Source: Pseudomonadota bacterium
Lineage (GTDB): Bacteria > Pseudomonadota > Gammaproteobacteria > DAOUQR01
Reading direction: 5' to 3'
Assembly (NCBI GenBank): GCA_030625525.1
Contig: DAOUQR010000024.1
Coordinates: 1 to 8,879 of the forward strand
Length of the DNA stretch: 8,879 bases
This document shows positions 1 through 7,130 of this stretch, piece by piece. Each line of letters starts with the position of its first letter. The stretch's first letter is position 1. Both the position numbers and the translations under genes were made by a program. Below the pieces are notes generated by a model. That model was not told the DNA's origin. It did no database searches and saw only the letters and a program-made list of their open reading frames with translations.

Positions 1-42
1 TGGATCTTGAAATGGATCGGTAAATTTTTCAGCAATTCTTAG
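1..42 (+). CDS. possible 3' end of an upstream gene (partial)
   Basis: Reading from base 1, one frame stays open for 13 codons and ends at TAG (40-42), giving the tail WILKWIGKFFSNS. The other two + frames hit stops within the first 21 bases. The tail is hydrophobic and basic, and could be the C-terminus of a protein encoded to the left. Thirteen codons are too few to tell a gene from chance, so no function is proposed. No hairpin-plus-T-run terminator is visible between this stop and the promoter candidate at 60. Confidence 0.25.
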   Translation, partial: WILKWIGKFFSNS

Positions 43-59
43 GGCGCACATCCCAGTCA

Positions 60-89
60 TTGTCTATACTTTAAGGTGAAGGATATAAT
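60..89 (+). promoter_or_regulatory. candidate sigma70 promoter for the fadE operon
   Basis: TTGTCT (60-65) resembles a -35 box with 4 of 6 consensus bases. It lies 18 bases before a perfect TATAAT (84-89). Transcription would start near base 96, giving a leader of roughly 75-80 bases before fadE. A second, poorer -10-like TATACT lies at 65-70. I looked for a FadR-type operator around these boxes and found no clear match. The call rests on box sequence and spacing only. Confidence 0.5.
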
Positions 90-107
90 TAATCGTAGTG
101 GCTTGTC

Positions 108-138
108 GCTAGTTCTAATAAATGCTAGTTTGGCTAGC
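108..138 (+). repeat. GCTAG direct and inverted repeats in the fadE leader
   Basis: GCTAGTT occurs at 108-114 and again at 124-130. The second copy also starts a perfect inverted repeat, GCTAG (124-128), five-base spacer, CTAGC (134-138). The cluster lies just downstream of the expected transcription start and about 24 bases before the fadE ribosome binding site. It could be an operator for a dimeric regulator or a small RNA hairpin. The half-sites are short, so chance is possible. Confidence 0.35.
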
Positions 139-161
139 TACTTTGGCGCGTACGATATATT

Positions 162-167
162 AAGGAG
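162..167 (+). promoter_or_regulatory. ribosome binding site of fadE
   Basis: AAGGAG ends six bases before the ATG at 174. It is a strong Shine-Dalgarno match and fixes the fadE start, keeping the N-terminal membrane segment in the protein. Confidence 0.8.
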
Positions 168-173
168 TAAGGA

Positions 174-2636
174 ATGCTTGTAAATATTATTGAATTAGTG
201 GTTTTACTTTCTGTCGTGGGGGCTTTTTTATTTTTCCAAGTTCCAAGGTGGATCTCGACAATCGGTATTGCGTTGGTGCTTGGACTCTTTATGGCATACT
301 CGCCGATATCAACCTGGATGCTAATAATAGCCTGGCTCGTTTTTGTTCCTATCGCTGTTCTTCTTAATGTGCCTCAATTACGTAAACACTTTATTAGCGC
401 ACCGATCCTTAAGTATCTAAAAAAAGCTCTACCTCCAATGACTTCGACTGAAAAAATAGCGTTGGATGCGGGGGATGTTTGGTGGGATGCTGAATTATTT
501 CAAGGCGCACCTAACTGGCGTGAGTTACTGGATATAAATAAACCGGAATTCTCCGCTGAGGAACAAGCCTTCATTGATAATGAACTAAGCACTTTGTGCG
601 GCATGTTAAATGAATGGGAGTTTATGCGCGAAGGTGACATATCAGAAGCCGCTTGGACATACATCAAAGAGCAGGGATTTCTGGGTTTAATCATCCCCAA
701 ACAATATGGGGGGAAAGAATTTTCAGCCTTGGCACATTCGCAAATTGTCATGCAATTAGCATCGCGTAGTCCCAGCACCGCTGTTTCTGTGATGGTCCCT
801 AACTCATTAGGTCCGGCTGAACTCATCATGCATTACGGAACCGATGAACAAAAAAATCATTATTTACCACGCCTTGCCTCGGGCGAAGAGATCCCTTGTT
901 TTGCTTTGACTGGCCCTGATGCCGGCAGTGATGCAGGCGCTATCGCTGACTTTGGTCTTGTAACCAAAGGGCAGTATAAAGGGAAAGAGGTCTTGGGCAT
1001 TAAACTGACTTGGGATAAACGTTATATTACCTTAGCACCTGTGGCTACCTTATTAGGTATCGCATTTAAACTCTACGATCCGGAACACCTTTTAGGGGAT
1101 AAACGCGATCTCGGGATCACGCTAGGATTGATCCCTACTAGCCATTCAGGGGTTGAAACGGGTGCTCGTCATGCGCCGATGAATATGCCGATTATGAATG
1201 GTATTACGCGTGGTAAAGATGTTTTTATTCCAATGGATTATTTGATCGGTGGCCAAGCCATGATAGGCGAAGGTTGGCGAATGCTGATGGAAAGTTTGTC
1301 CGTCGGACGTTCAATTTCATTACCCGCGCTGGCGACCGCAACGGCAAAAGTAAGTTATTTGACCTGTGGCGCGTATTCAAAAATTCGAGAGCAATTTAAT
1401 TTGCCGCTGGGTAAATTCGAAGGTATTGCGGAACAGTTGGGGCATATTGGTGGTTACACTTATTTAATTGAAGCCACGCGAGTTATGACGGCCAATGCGG
1501 TTGATCGCGGTTTGCGTCCTTCCTTAATTTCCGCCATTGCTAAGTATCATATGACTGAAATCGGTCGCAAAACTATTTTAGCGGCAATGGATATTCAAGC
1601 CGGGCGTGCAATACAAATGGGAGATAAAAATTATCTCGCTGCTTTATATCAATCTTCGCCGGTGAGCATCACCGTTGAAGGAGCAAATATTCTCACGCGT
1701 AACTTGATGATTTTTGGTCAAGGTGCAATGCGCTGTCATCCGTACGTTAAACAAGAAATTGAACTCGCGAATACACCCGATGCATTGAATGAATTTGATG
1801 CTGTTTTACAAAAACACTTGGGCTACTCGATTCGGAATGTGGTGAGAAGTTTTGCCTATGGATTAACCCGTGGGTGGTTGATTCAAACGCCGGTAAAAAA
1901 TCATTCGGCTCGATATTTACGTCAATTAACACGGATGAGTTCAGCACTATCCTGGTTATCGGATTTTGCGATGTTAAAACTGGGTGGCAACTTGAAACGC
2001 AGAGAAAGCTTATCCGCACGTTTAGGTGATGTCTTGAGTTATTTATATTTAGGTTCAACCGTCGTGAAATATTACAATGACAATGGCGCTGATGTTGCAG
2101 ACAACGCTTGTTTTGATTGGGCCATGCAGACCTGCTTACATGAAATACAAACGGCTGTAAGTGATTTTATTCGTAACTTCACACCGGGTGTATTAGGGTG
2201 GGCATTACGCTTTGTAATTTTTCCTTTGGGTCGTCACTACCATGCACCGGATGATCGTTTGCAAATGAAAATTGCAGAGCAAATGATGGAGCCCTCTCAA
2301 TTTCGTGACCGATTAACTGACGGTGTATTTTGGCGTAATGACACAAACGATGCCATTGGCCTGCTCGAAATTACCTTAGAAAAACGCATTCAACTTAAAG
2401 CGATTCTTGCAACATTGCGTGAAGCCAAAAAAGCAGGCGCTTTTCAACATGCCTATACGTTTGAAGACCGCTTAGCTGTGATTAAAAACGAAAATATTTT
2501 AACGGATGCAGAATCGAAACAATACCAAGAATATGAGGTTTTACGTCGAGAGGTGGTCGCCGTTGATGAATTTGAATTCGATGAATTACTCGGAGCAGGT
2601 CGCAGACAGTCGGCACAAATTCACGCGATTAATTAA
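174..2636 (+). CDS. fadE: acyl-CoA dehydrogenase, FadE type
   Basis: FAD-dependent enzyme for the first step of fatty-acid beta-oxidation, converting acyl-CoA to trans-2-enoyl-CoA and passing electrons to electron transfer flavoprotein. It has 820 residues, close to E. coli FadE (814) and about twice the usual acyl-CoA dehydrogenase length. Residues 1-65 are hydrophobic, with two or three predicted membrane segments (about 5-22, 28-43, 47-65), so it is probably anchored in the inner membrane. The SAPI and LPPM patches at 75-89 and WW at 103-104 resemble the E. coli protein. The acyl-CoA dehydrogenase signature FALTGPDAGSDAGAI lies at 243-257. Glu502 in TVEGANILTR occupies the catalytic-base position of the family. 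The remaining roughly 250 residues form the FadE-specific C-terminal extension, with conserved patches such as GGNLKRRE and IFPLGRHY. It is the first gene of the operon, 24 bases before the thiolase gene. The start is supported by AAGGAG at 162-167. No truncation or frameshift is seen. Confidence 0.95.
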   Translation: MLVNIIELVVLLSVVGAFLFFQVPRWISTIGIALVLGLFMAYSPISTWMLIIAWLVFVPIAVLLNVPQLRKHFISAPILKYLKKALPPMTSTEKIALDAGDVWWDAELFQGAPNWRELLDINKPEFSAEEQAFIDNELSTLCGMLNEWEFMREGDISEAAWTYIKEQGFLGLIIPKQYGGKEFSALAHSQIVMQLASRSPSTAVSVMVPNSLGPAELIMHYGTDEQKNHYLPRLASGEEIPCFALTGPDAGSDAGAIADFGLVTKGQYKGKEVLGIKLTWDKRYITLAPVATLLGIAFKLYDPEHLLGDKRDLGITLGLIPTSHSGVETGARHAPMNMPIMNGITRGKDVFIPMDYLIGGQAMIGEGWRMLMESLSVGRSISLPALATATAKVSYLTCGAYSKIREQFNLPLGKFEGIAEQLGHIGGYTYLIEATRVMTANAVDRGLRPSLISAIAKYHMTEIGRKTILAAMDIQAGRAIQMGDKNYLAALYQSSPVSITVEGANILTRNLMIFGQGAMRCHPYVKQEIELANTPDALNEFDAVLQKHLGYSIRNVVRSFAYGLTRGWLIQTPVKNHSARYLRQLTRMSSALSWLSDFAMLKLGGNLKRRESLSARLGDVLSYLYLGSTVVKYYNDNGADVADNACFDWAMQTCLHEIQTAVSDFIRNFTPGVLGWALRFVIFPLGRHYHAPDDRLQMKIAEQMMEPSQFRDRLTDGVFWRNDTNDAIGLLEITLEKRIQLKAILATLREAKKAGAFQHAYTFEDRLAVIKNENILTDAESKQYQEYEVLRREVVAVDEFEFDELLGAGRRQSAQIHAIN

Positions 2637-2651
2637 TAAGATTGATACTTT

Positions 2652-2656
2652 AGGAG
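2652..2656 (+). promoter_or_regulatory. ribosome binding site of the thiolase gene
   Basis: AGGAG lies four bases before ATG 2661 and seven before a second in-frame ATG at 2664. Spacing slightly favours the second, which would remove one Met from the product. The sequence alone cannot decide between them. Confidence 0.65.
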
Positions 2657-2660
2657 AGAC

Positions 2661-3974
2661 ATGATGAGTTCAAATATACCCGGACGTCCAGTCTATATCG
2701 TTGATGGTAGCCGAACGCCGTTTTTAAAAGCGGCGGGTCAAACTGGACCCTTTTGGGGAAGTGATTTAGCGGTCAAAACTGGGCGGCAATTATTATTGCG
2801 ACAAAATTTTCAACCCAGTGATATTGATGAAGTGATTGTCGGTTGCGTGATGCCCAGTCCGGATGAATCGAATATTGCACGTATCATTGCCCTTCGATTA
2901 GGCTGTGGAAAATCCGTGCCGGCTTGGACAGTGCAACGCAATTGTGCCTCAGGCATGCAAGCACTGGATAATGCAGCGCAAGATATTGCGCAAGGTCGTT
3001 CTGATATAGTCATTGCTGGTGGTACCGATGCGATGAGCCATGCGCCGGTTTTATTTAGCACCGCCATGGCAAACTGGTTAGGTAAAATGATGGGCGCGCG
3101 CTCATTCGGTCAGCGCATGCAAGTGGTCACGAAATTTCGACCCTACTTATTAAAACCGGTAATTGCCTTATTAAAAGGTTTGAATGATCCCATTGTGAAT
3201 CAATCCATGGGGCAAACTGCAGAAAATTTAGCCTATCGATTTAATATCACCCGTGAAGAAATGGATGAGTTTTCACTGCACAGTCATCAACGTTTAATGA
3301 AAGCTTTTGATGAAGGTTGGCTGGATGAAGTCACTCCTATTATTGATAACAAAGGTAAAATTTATACGGAAGATACGGGTTTGCGACGTGATTCTTCGAT
3401 GGAAAAACTCGCTAAATTAAAACCCTTCTTTGATCGTAAATTTGGTATGGTCACACCGGCAAATAGTTCGCAAATCACCGATGGTGCTGCCTTGCTTGTT
3501 TTAGCGAGTGCCGAAGCCGTGAAAAAACATAACTTACCGGTCAGAGCAAAAATTGTTGATGCTCAATGGGCCGCGCTTGACCCAACACAAATGGGATTGG
3601 GCCCCGTGCATGCAGCAACCCCCATCATGCAACGTCATAATCTAGGCTTAAACGATTTAGATGCGTGGGAAATTAACGAAGCCTTTGCCGCACAAGTGTT
3701 AGGCTGTGTGCGTGCGTGGGAGAACGATGATTATTGCAAAGAAGAACTAGGCCTTGATAAAGCGATGGGCACACTGGATTTGGATAAATTAAATATCGAT
3801 GGCGGCGCTATTGCGACAGGGCACCCTATTGGTGCCAGTGGTGCGCGGATTGTTCTGCATTTAATGAATGTATTAGAACGTACCGGCGGTAAACAAGGGA
3901 TGGCATCGATTTGCATTGGCGGCGGTCAAGGCGGAGCAATGTTAATCGAACGAACCAATAAAGTCAGCGAATAA
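2661..3974 (+). CDS. fadI: acetyl-CoA C-acyltransferase (thiolase), FadI-like
   Basis: Carries out the last beta-oxidation step, CoA-dependent cleavage of 3-ketoacyl-CoA into acetyl-CoA and a shortened acyl-CoA; the reaction is reversible. All thiolase active-site blocks are present: nucleophile Cys95 in QRNCASGMQ, the NEAF block at 339-342, His388 in GHPIGASG, and Cys418 in CIGGGQGG near the C-terminus. The length, 437 residues, matches the longer FadI class (436 in E. coli) rather than FadA (about 390). The extra length includes a basic, hydrophobic stretch at about 129-180 before SMGQTAENLA. In related trifunctional enzymes the equivalent region contributes to membrane or partner contact. 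The thiolase precedes the multifunctional gene, the order of fadI-fadJ and not of fadB-fadA. It lies 24 bases after fadE and 18 before the fadJ-like gene, so co-transcription is likely. A biosynthetic acetyl-CoA acetyltransferase is the alternative, but the neighbours favour degradation. The class symbol is less certain than the enzyme family. Confidence 0.9.
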   Translation: MMSSNIPGRPVYIVDGSRTPFLKAAGQTGPFWGSDLAVKTGRQLLLRQNFQPSDIDEVIVGCVMPSPDESNIARIIALRLGCGKSVPAWTVQRNCASGMQALDNAAQDIAQGRSDIVIAGGTDAMSHAPVLFSTAMANWLGKMMGARSFGQRMQVVTKFRPYLLKPVIALLKGLNDPIVNQSMGQTAENLAYRFNITREEMDEFSLHSHQRLMKAFDEGWLDEVTPIIDNKGKIYTEDTGLRRDSSMEKLAKLKPFFDRKFGMVTPANSSQITDGAALLVLASAEAVKKHNLPVRAKIVDAQWAALDPTQMGLGPVHAATPIMQRHNLGLNDLDAWEINEAFAAQVLGCVRAWENDDYCKEELGLDKAMGTLDLDKLNIDGGAIATGHPIGASGARIVLHLMNVLERTGGKQGMASICIGGGQGGAMLIERTNKVSE

Positions 3975-3992
3975 AGGGTAGGGGACATCAAC

Positions 3993-6020
3993 ATGGCAAA
4001 TCAGACATATAAACATTGGAAACTAGAAACCGATGACAATCAAATTCTTTGGTTGGGCTTTGATAGACAAGATAAAACAGTGAATGCATTCAGTTTAGAC
4101 GCCTTATCTGAATTGGGTAAAATCGCTGATGGAATAGATAAAAATCTCACTGGCGTTGTGATCTATTCTCTAAAATCAACGGGTTTTATTGCGGGCGCAG
4201 ACATTAATGTCATTCGTGATCTATCCGGTCCAGATGACGCAAGACACTTTATTGAATTAGGCCAAACTGTTTTTGATAAAGTTGAAAAATTACCGATGAC
4301 GACGGTCGCATTAATTAATGGTTTTTGTATGGGCGGTGGCACGGAATTGATTTTAAGTTGTGATCATCGAATTGTTTATGATGATCCGTCTATCACAATT
4401 GGTTTGCCTGAAGTGAAATTAGGTTTTCACCCGGGCTGGGGTGGGACCGTTCGATTACCACGATTGGTTGGACCGATGCACGCGATGGATATGATGCTAA
4501 CCGGACGTGGCATTCGTGCCGGTGCTGCAAAACGAATGGGCCTAGTCGATGCGATTGTGCCTGAACGTCAAGCTAAGCGTTCGGCTATTTATTTTATTAA
4601 GACGAAGCCAGCACGAAAAGGTCCGGGTGTTGTGGCGTATCTTGCTCGTTTCAAGCCGCTACGTTCTCTTTTTGCAGATTATCTGCGAAAGCAAACGTCA
4701 AAAAAAGCGCGCAAAGCGCATTATCCCTCACCGTATGCAATGATCGATTTATTTGAGCGTACCAATATTAATAGTCATAAAGCGTATAAAGCAGAAGCAG
4801 ACTCAATACTCAGCTTGCTTGATCACAGCGAAACCGTTAAAAATTTAGTCCGTGTTTTTGACTTGCAAGAAAAGCTTAAACAATTTGGAAAAGACGGTGA
4901 TTTTAAAGCCCAACACGTACACGTGATTGGTGCAGGGATCATGGGCGGCGATATTGCTGCTTGGTGTGCATTGCAAGGGTGTACCGTTACTCTTCAAGAC
5001 CGCGAAGTTAAATTTATTGCACCAGCTATTAAACGTGCTTATAAACTATTTAAGAAAAAACTGAAGAAAGACCGTCCAGTGCAAGCTGCAATGGATCGTT
5101 TGATCCCGGATGTCACCGGTAAAGGCATTGAGCGAGCGGATGTTATTATCGAAGCTATTTTCGAAAATCTCGAAGCTAAACAAGCTGTATTTAAAGACGT
5201 AGAAAAACGTGCAAAAAAATCAGCGATACTTGCAACGAACACATCAAGTTTAGAGATCGATAAAATTAATACGGTCATGCGAAGTCCAAAGCGCTTAGTG
5301 GGCATTCACTTTTTTAACCCGGTTGCAATGATGCCTTTGGTTGAAGTTATTGAAGGCGAAAAAACGGATAAAAAAGTCTTCCAAAATGCATTGGCTTTTG
5401 TCGGGCAAATTAAAAAATTACCTATACCGGTTAAAAGCAGTCCTGGATTTTTAGTGAATCGCATTTTAATGCCTTATCTCATGGAATGTATGACGATGGT
5501 CGACGAGGGTATTTCAGCACCGACTATTGATAGAGCAGCTAAGGAATTTGGTATGCCGATGGGGCCTGTTGAATTAGCGGATCTCGTCGGATTAGATGTC
5601 GCTATTTCAGTCGTTAAAGAATTTGCAAATGTCTATGGCGGTCAAGTTTCAAAAACAGTGACTCAGTTAGTGGATGCCGGTCACTTTGGTAAAAAAACAG
5701 GCCAAGGCTTTTATAAATACGATAAAAAAGGCAAAGCAATTAAATCGAAAGACAGTTCCTCTAAAAAAGAACGCAAAGAAATTTCTGAACGTTTAATTAT
5801 GCGGATCATTAATGAAGCGAATGCCTGTGTGGCTGAAAAAATTGTTGCTGATGCAGATTTAGTGGATGCTGGTATTATTTTCGGAACAGGTTTTGCGCCG
5901 TTTACCGGCGGTCCGTTGCATTATGCAAATTCATTGGGCAATGATAAACTTACGTCTATTCGACAACATTTAATTGACGTTTATGGCGAACGATTCAGTC
6001 CCGAACAAAAAGCAGCATGA
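3993..6020 (+). CDS. fadJ: fused enoyl-CoA hydratase / 3-hydroxyacyl-CoA dehydrogenase, FadJ-like
   Basis: Bifunctional alpha subunit of the beta-oxidation complex. It hydrates enoyl-CoA and oxidises L-3-hydroxyacyl-CoA with NAD+. Residues 1-200 are a crotonase domain: oxyanion-hole motif GFIAGADIN (64-72), MGGGTEL with Glu118, and LPEVKLG with Glu140, the two catalytic acids. A basic linker covers about 205-300. The dehydrogenase domain follows: Rossmann motif GAGIMGG (313-319), catalytic His439 in GIHFFNP and Glu451 in EVIEG. C-terminal dehydrogenase domains occupy about 480-577 and 600-665. The length of 675 is shorter than E. coli FadJ (714) or FadB (729); the protein stops soon after GERFSP, where FadJ carries a further tail. 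The crotonase block reads FHPGWGGTVRLPR where the usual form is LLPGxGGTQRLPR. AGGGGA (3980-3985) lies seven bases before the ATG. The stop overlaps the murB start. It presumably assembles with the thiolase encoded upstream. Confidence 0.93.
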   Translation: MANQTYKHWKLETDDNQILWLGFDRQDKTVNAFSLDALSELGKIADGIDKNLTGVVIYSLKSTGFIAGADINVIRDLSGPDDARHFIELGQTVFDKVEKLPMTTVALINGFCMGGGTELILSCDHRIVYDDPSITIGLPEVKLGFHPGWGGTVRLPRLVGPMHAMDMMLTGRGIRAGAAKRMGLVDAIVPERQAKRSAIYFIKTKPARKGPGVVAYLARFKPLRSLFADYLRKQTSKKARKAHYPSPYAMIDLFERTNINSHKAYKAEADSILSLLDHSETVKNLVRVFDLQEKLKQFGKDGDFKAQHVHVIGAGIMGGDIAAWCALQGCTVTLQDREVKFIAPAIKRAYKLFKKKLKKDRPVQAAMDRLIPDVTGKGIERADVIIEAIFENLEAKQAVFKDVEKRAKKSAILATNTSSLEIDKINTVMRSPKRLVGIHFFNPVAMMPLVEVIEGEKTDKKVFQNALAFVGQIKKLPIPVKSSPGFLVNRILMPYLMECMTMVDEGISAPTIDRAAKEFGMPMGPVELADLVGLDVAISVVKEFANVYGGQVSKTVTQLVDAGHFGKKTGQGFYKYDKKGKAIKSKDSSSKKERKEISERLIMRIINEANACVAEKIVADADLVDAGIIFGTGFAPFTGGPLHYANSLGNDKLTSIRQHLIDVYGERFSPEQKAA

Positions 6021-7042
6021 CAAGTTTTAAATTAAATCAAAATACCGCGCTGCAATCTCTAAATACATTAGGGGTTGCAGCGCAGGCTAAATATTTTTGT
6101 GAAATTCAACAGCGTTCTGATTTACCTTACCTGTCTTCACTACCCGAACTAAAATCATCGCCGACATTAGTTTTGGGAGGAGGGAGCAATATTCTCTTTA
6201 CTCAAGATTATGAGGGTTTAGTTATTCGTAATTGCTTGCGTGGACAAACCATCGCTGAAGAAACGCAATCGCAGATATGTTTGACGGTTGCTGCGGGTGA
6301 AACTTGGCATGACTTAGTTAGCCACTGTGTTCAGCAGGGCTGGGGTGGCATTGAAAATTTAGCTTTAATTCCGGGTCGTGTTGGAGCGGCTCCCATACAA
6401 AATATTGGTGCCTATGGCGTCGAATTAAAAGATGTTTTCCATTCATTGACCGCAATGGATTTAAACAGCGGTGAAATCCATATTTTTAATTCAGATGACT
6501 GTCAATTTAGCTATCGCAACAGTATTTTTAAGCAAACTCAATATCAATCTTTGATGGTATTGGATGTGACTTTGCGTTTGCAAAAGCAGCCGAATTTTAA
6601 TTTAAGCTATCCGGCGTTAGCGAATGCTTTGGCAGAAATACCGGAATCAAAATTAGCACTTAAGGATATTTTTGATGCCGTTGTTGCTATTCGACAATCG
6701 AAATTACCGAATCCAGCTGAGCTGAGGAATGCGGGTAGTTTTTTCAAAAACCCGATCGTCTCTCGAGACATCTACGTGGATTTGGCTGAACGCTTTCCAA
6801 AAATTCCACATTTTACGGTGGATACACAATCCGTAAAAATCCCCGCAGCCTGGATGATAGAGCAGTGTGGGTGGAAAGGCTTTCGCGAGCACAATATCGG
6901 AGTCTATGAAAAACAACCGCTAGTATTAGTAAACTACGGTGAGCGGGAGGGGGATAAATTGTTAGCCCTCGCTAAACGCATTCAAGAATCTGTCTACTCT
7001 AGTTTCAACATCCAACTTGAACCTGAAGTCCGAATTTTATAA
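6017..7042 (+). CDS. murB: UDP-N-acetylenolpyruvoylglucosamine reductase, MurB type I
   Basis: Cytoplasmic FAD enzyme that reduces UDP-GlcNAc-enolpyruvate to UDP-MurNAc with NADPH, the second committed step of peptidoglycan precursor synthesis. The length of 341 is nearly identical to E. coli MurB (342). FAD-binding motifs include LGGGSNILF (53-61) and the block IPGRVGAAPIQNIGAYGVEL (118-137). Arg167 in FSYRNSIFK, Ser241 in NAGSFFKNP and Glu337 in LEPEVR match the catalytic Arg, proton-donating Ser and Glu of the family. The intact SYRxSIFK loop marks it as type I. The ATG overlaps the fadJ-like stop (ATGA, 6017-6020). No Shine-Dalgarno sequence lies just upstream, so translation probably depends on ribosomes finishing the previous gene. 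murB more often sits in the dcw cell-wall cluster or near birA. Placement directly behind beta-oxidation genes is uncommon. Confidence 0.95.
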   Translation: MTSFKLNQNTALQSLNTLGVAAQAKYFCEIQQRSDLPYLSSLPELKSSPTLVLGGGSNILFTQDYEGLVIRNCLRGQTIAEETQSQICLTVAAGETWHDLVSHCVQQGWGGIENLALIPGRVGAAPIQNIGAYGVELKDVFHSLTAMDLNSGEIHIFNSDDCQFSYRNSIFKQTQYQSLMVLDVTLRLQKQPNFNLSYPALANALAEIPESKLALKDIFDAVVAIRQSKLPNPAELRNAGSFFKNPIVSRDIYVDLAERFPKIPHFTVDTQSVKIPAAWMIEQCGWKGFREHNIGVYEKQPLVLVNYGEREGDKLLALAKRIQESVYSSFNIQLEPEVRIL

Positions 7043-7057
7043 CCCCCACTTCCTCAT

Positions 7058-7084
7058 TTGGCATTTAACTTGCTTTTGTATTCT
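7058..7084 (+). promoter_or_regulatory. weak promoter candidate before the L,D-transpeptidase gene
   Basis: In the 88-base gap after murB, TTGGCA (7058-7063, 5 of 6 consensus) is followed after 15 bases by TATTCT (7079-7084, 4 of 6). The spacing is shorter than the ideal 17. No terminator hairpin follows murB, so read-through from the upstream operon is an alternative source of transcript. Confidence 0.3.
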
Positions 7085-7115
7085 TTCACGGAATGCTAAA
7101 CTCGCTCCCATTATG

Positions 7116-7121
7116 AGAGGA
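7116..7121 (+). promoter_or_regulatory. ribosome binding site deciding the L,D-transpeptidase start
   Basis: AGAGGA lies nine bases before ATG 7131. This supports 7131 over the longer in-frame start at 7017, which would overlap the end of murB and place 38 residues before the signal peptide. The in-frame ATG at 7113 lacks such a site. Confidence 0.75.
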
Positions 7122-7130
7122 AGTAGTTTT

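Noticed and set aside
1..173. FadR- or PsrA-like operator before fadE
   Set aside because: No sequence close to the E. coli FadR palindrome or a GAAAC/GTTTC-type PsrA site was seen in the leader.
1747..2058. Reverse-strand 103-codon open frame inside fadE
   Set aside because: Lies wholly within the well-supported fadE frame, has no ribosome binding site or recognisable domain. A shadow frame.
4549..4743. Forward 64-codon open frame inside the fadJ-like gene
   Set aside because: Out of frame within a conserved enzyme, with composition typical of a shifted frame and no ribosome site.
6730..6760. Hairpin-like GGGT...TTTTTT...AAAAACCC in murB
   Set aside because: It encodes the conserved NAGSFFKNP active-site motif, so the bases are explained by protein constraint. 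The stem has a bulge, and termination here would cut an essential gene.
6758..6772. GTCTC-TC-GAGAC near-palindrome in murB
   Set aside because: Short, inside a coding region and with no partner site nearby. Expected by chance.
7017..7130. Upstream extension of the L,D-transpeptidase gene to ATG 7017
   Set aside because: It would overlap murB and put 38 residues before an otherwise perfect signal peptide. The AGAGGA site points to ATG 7131.
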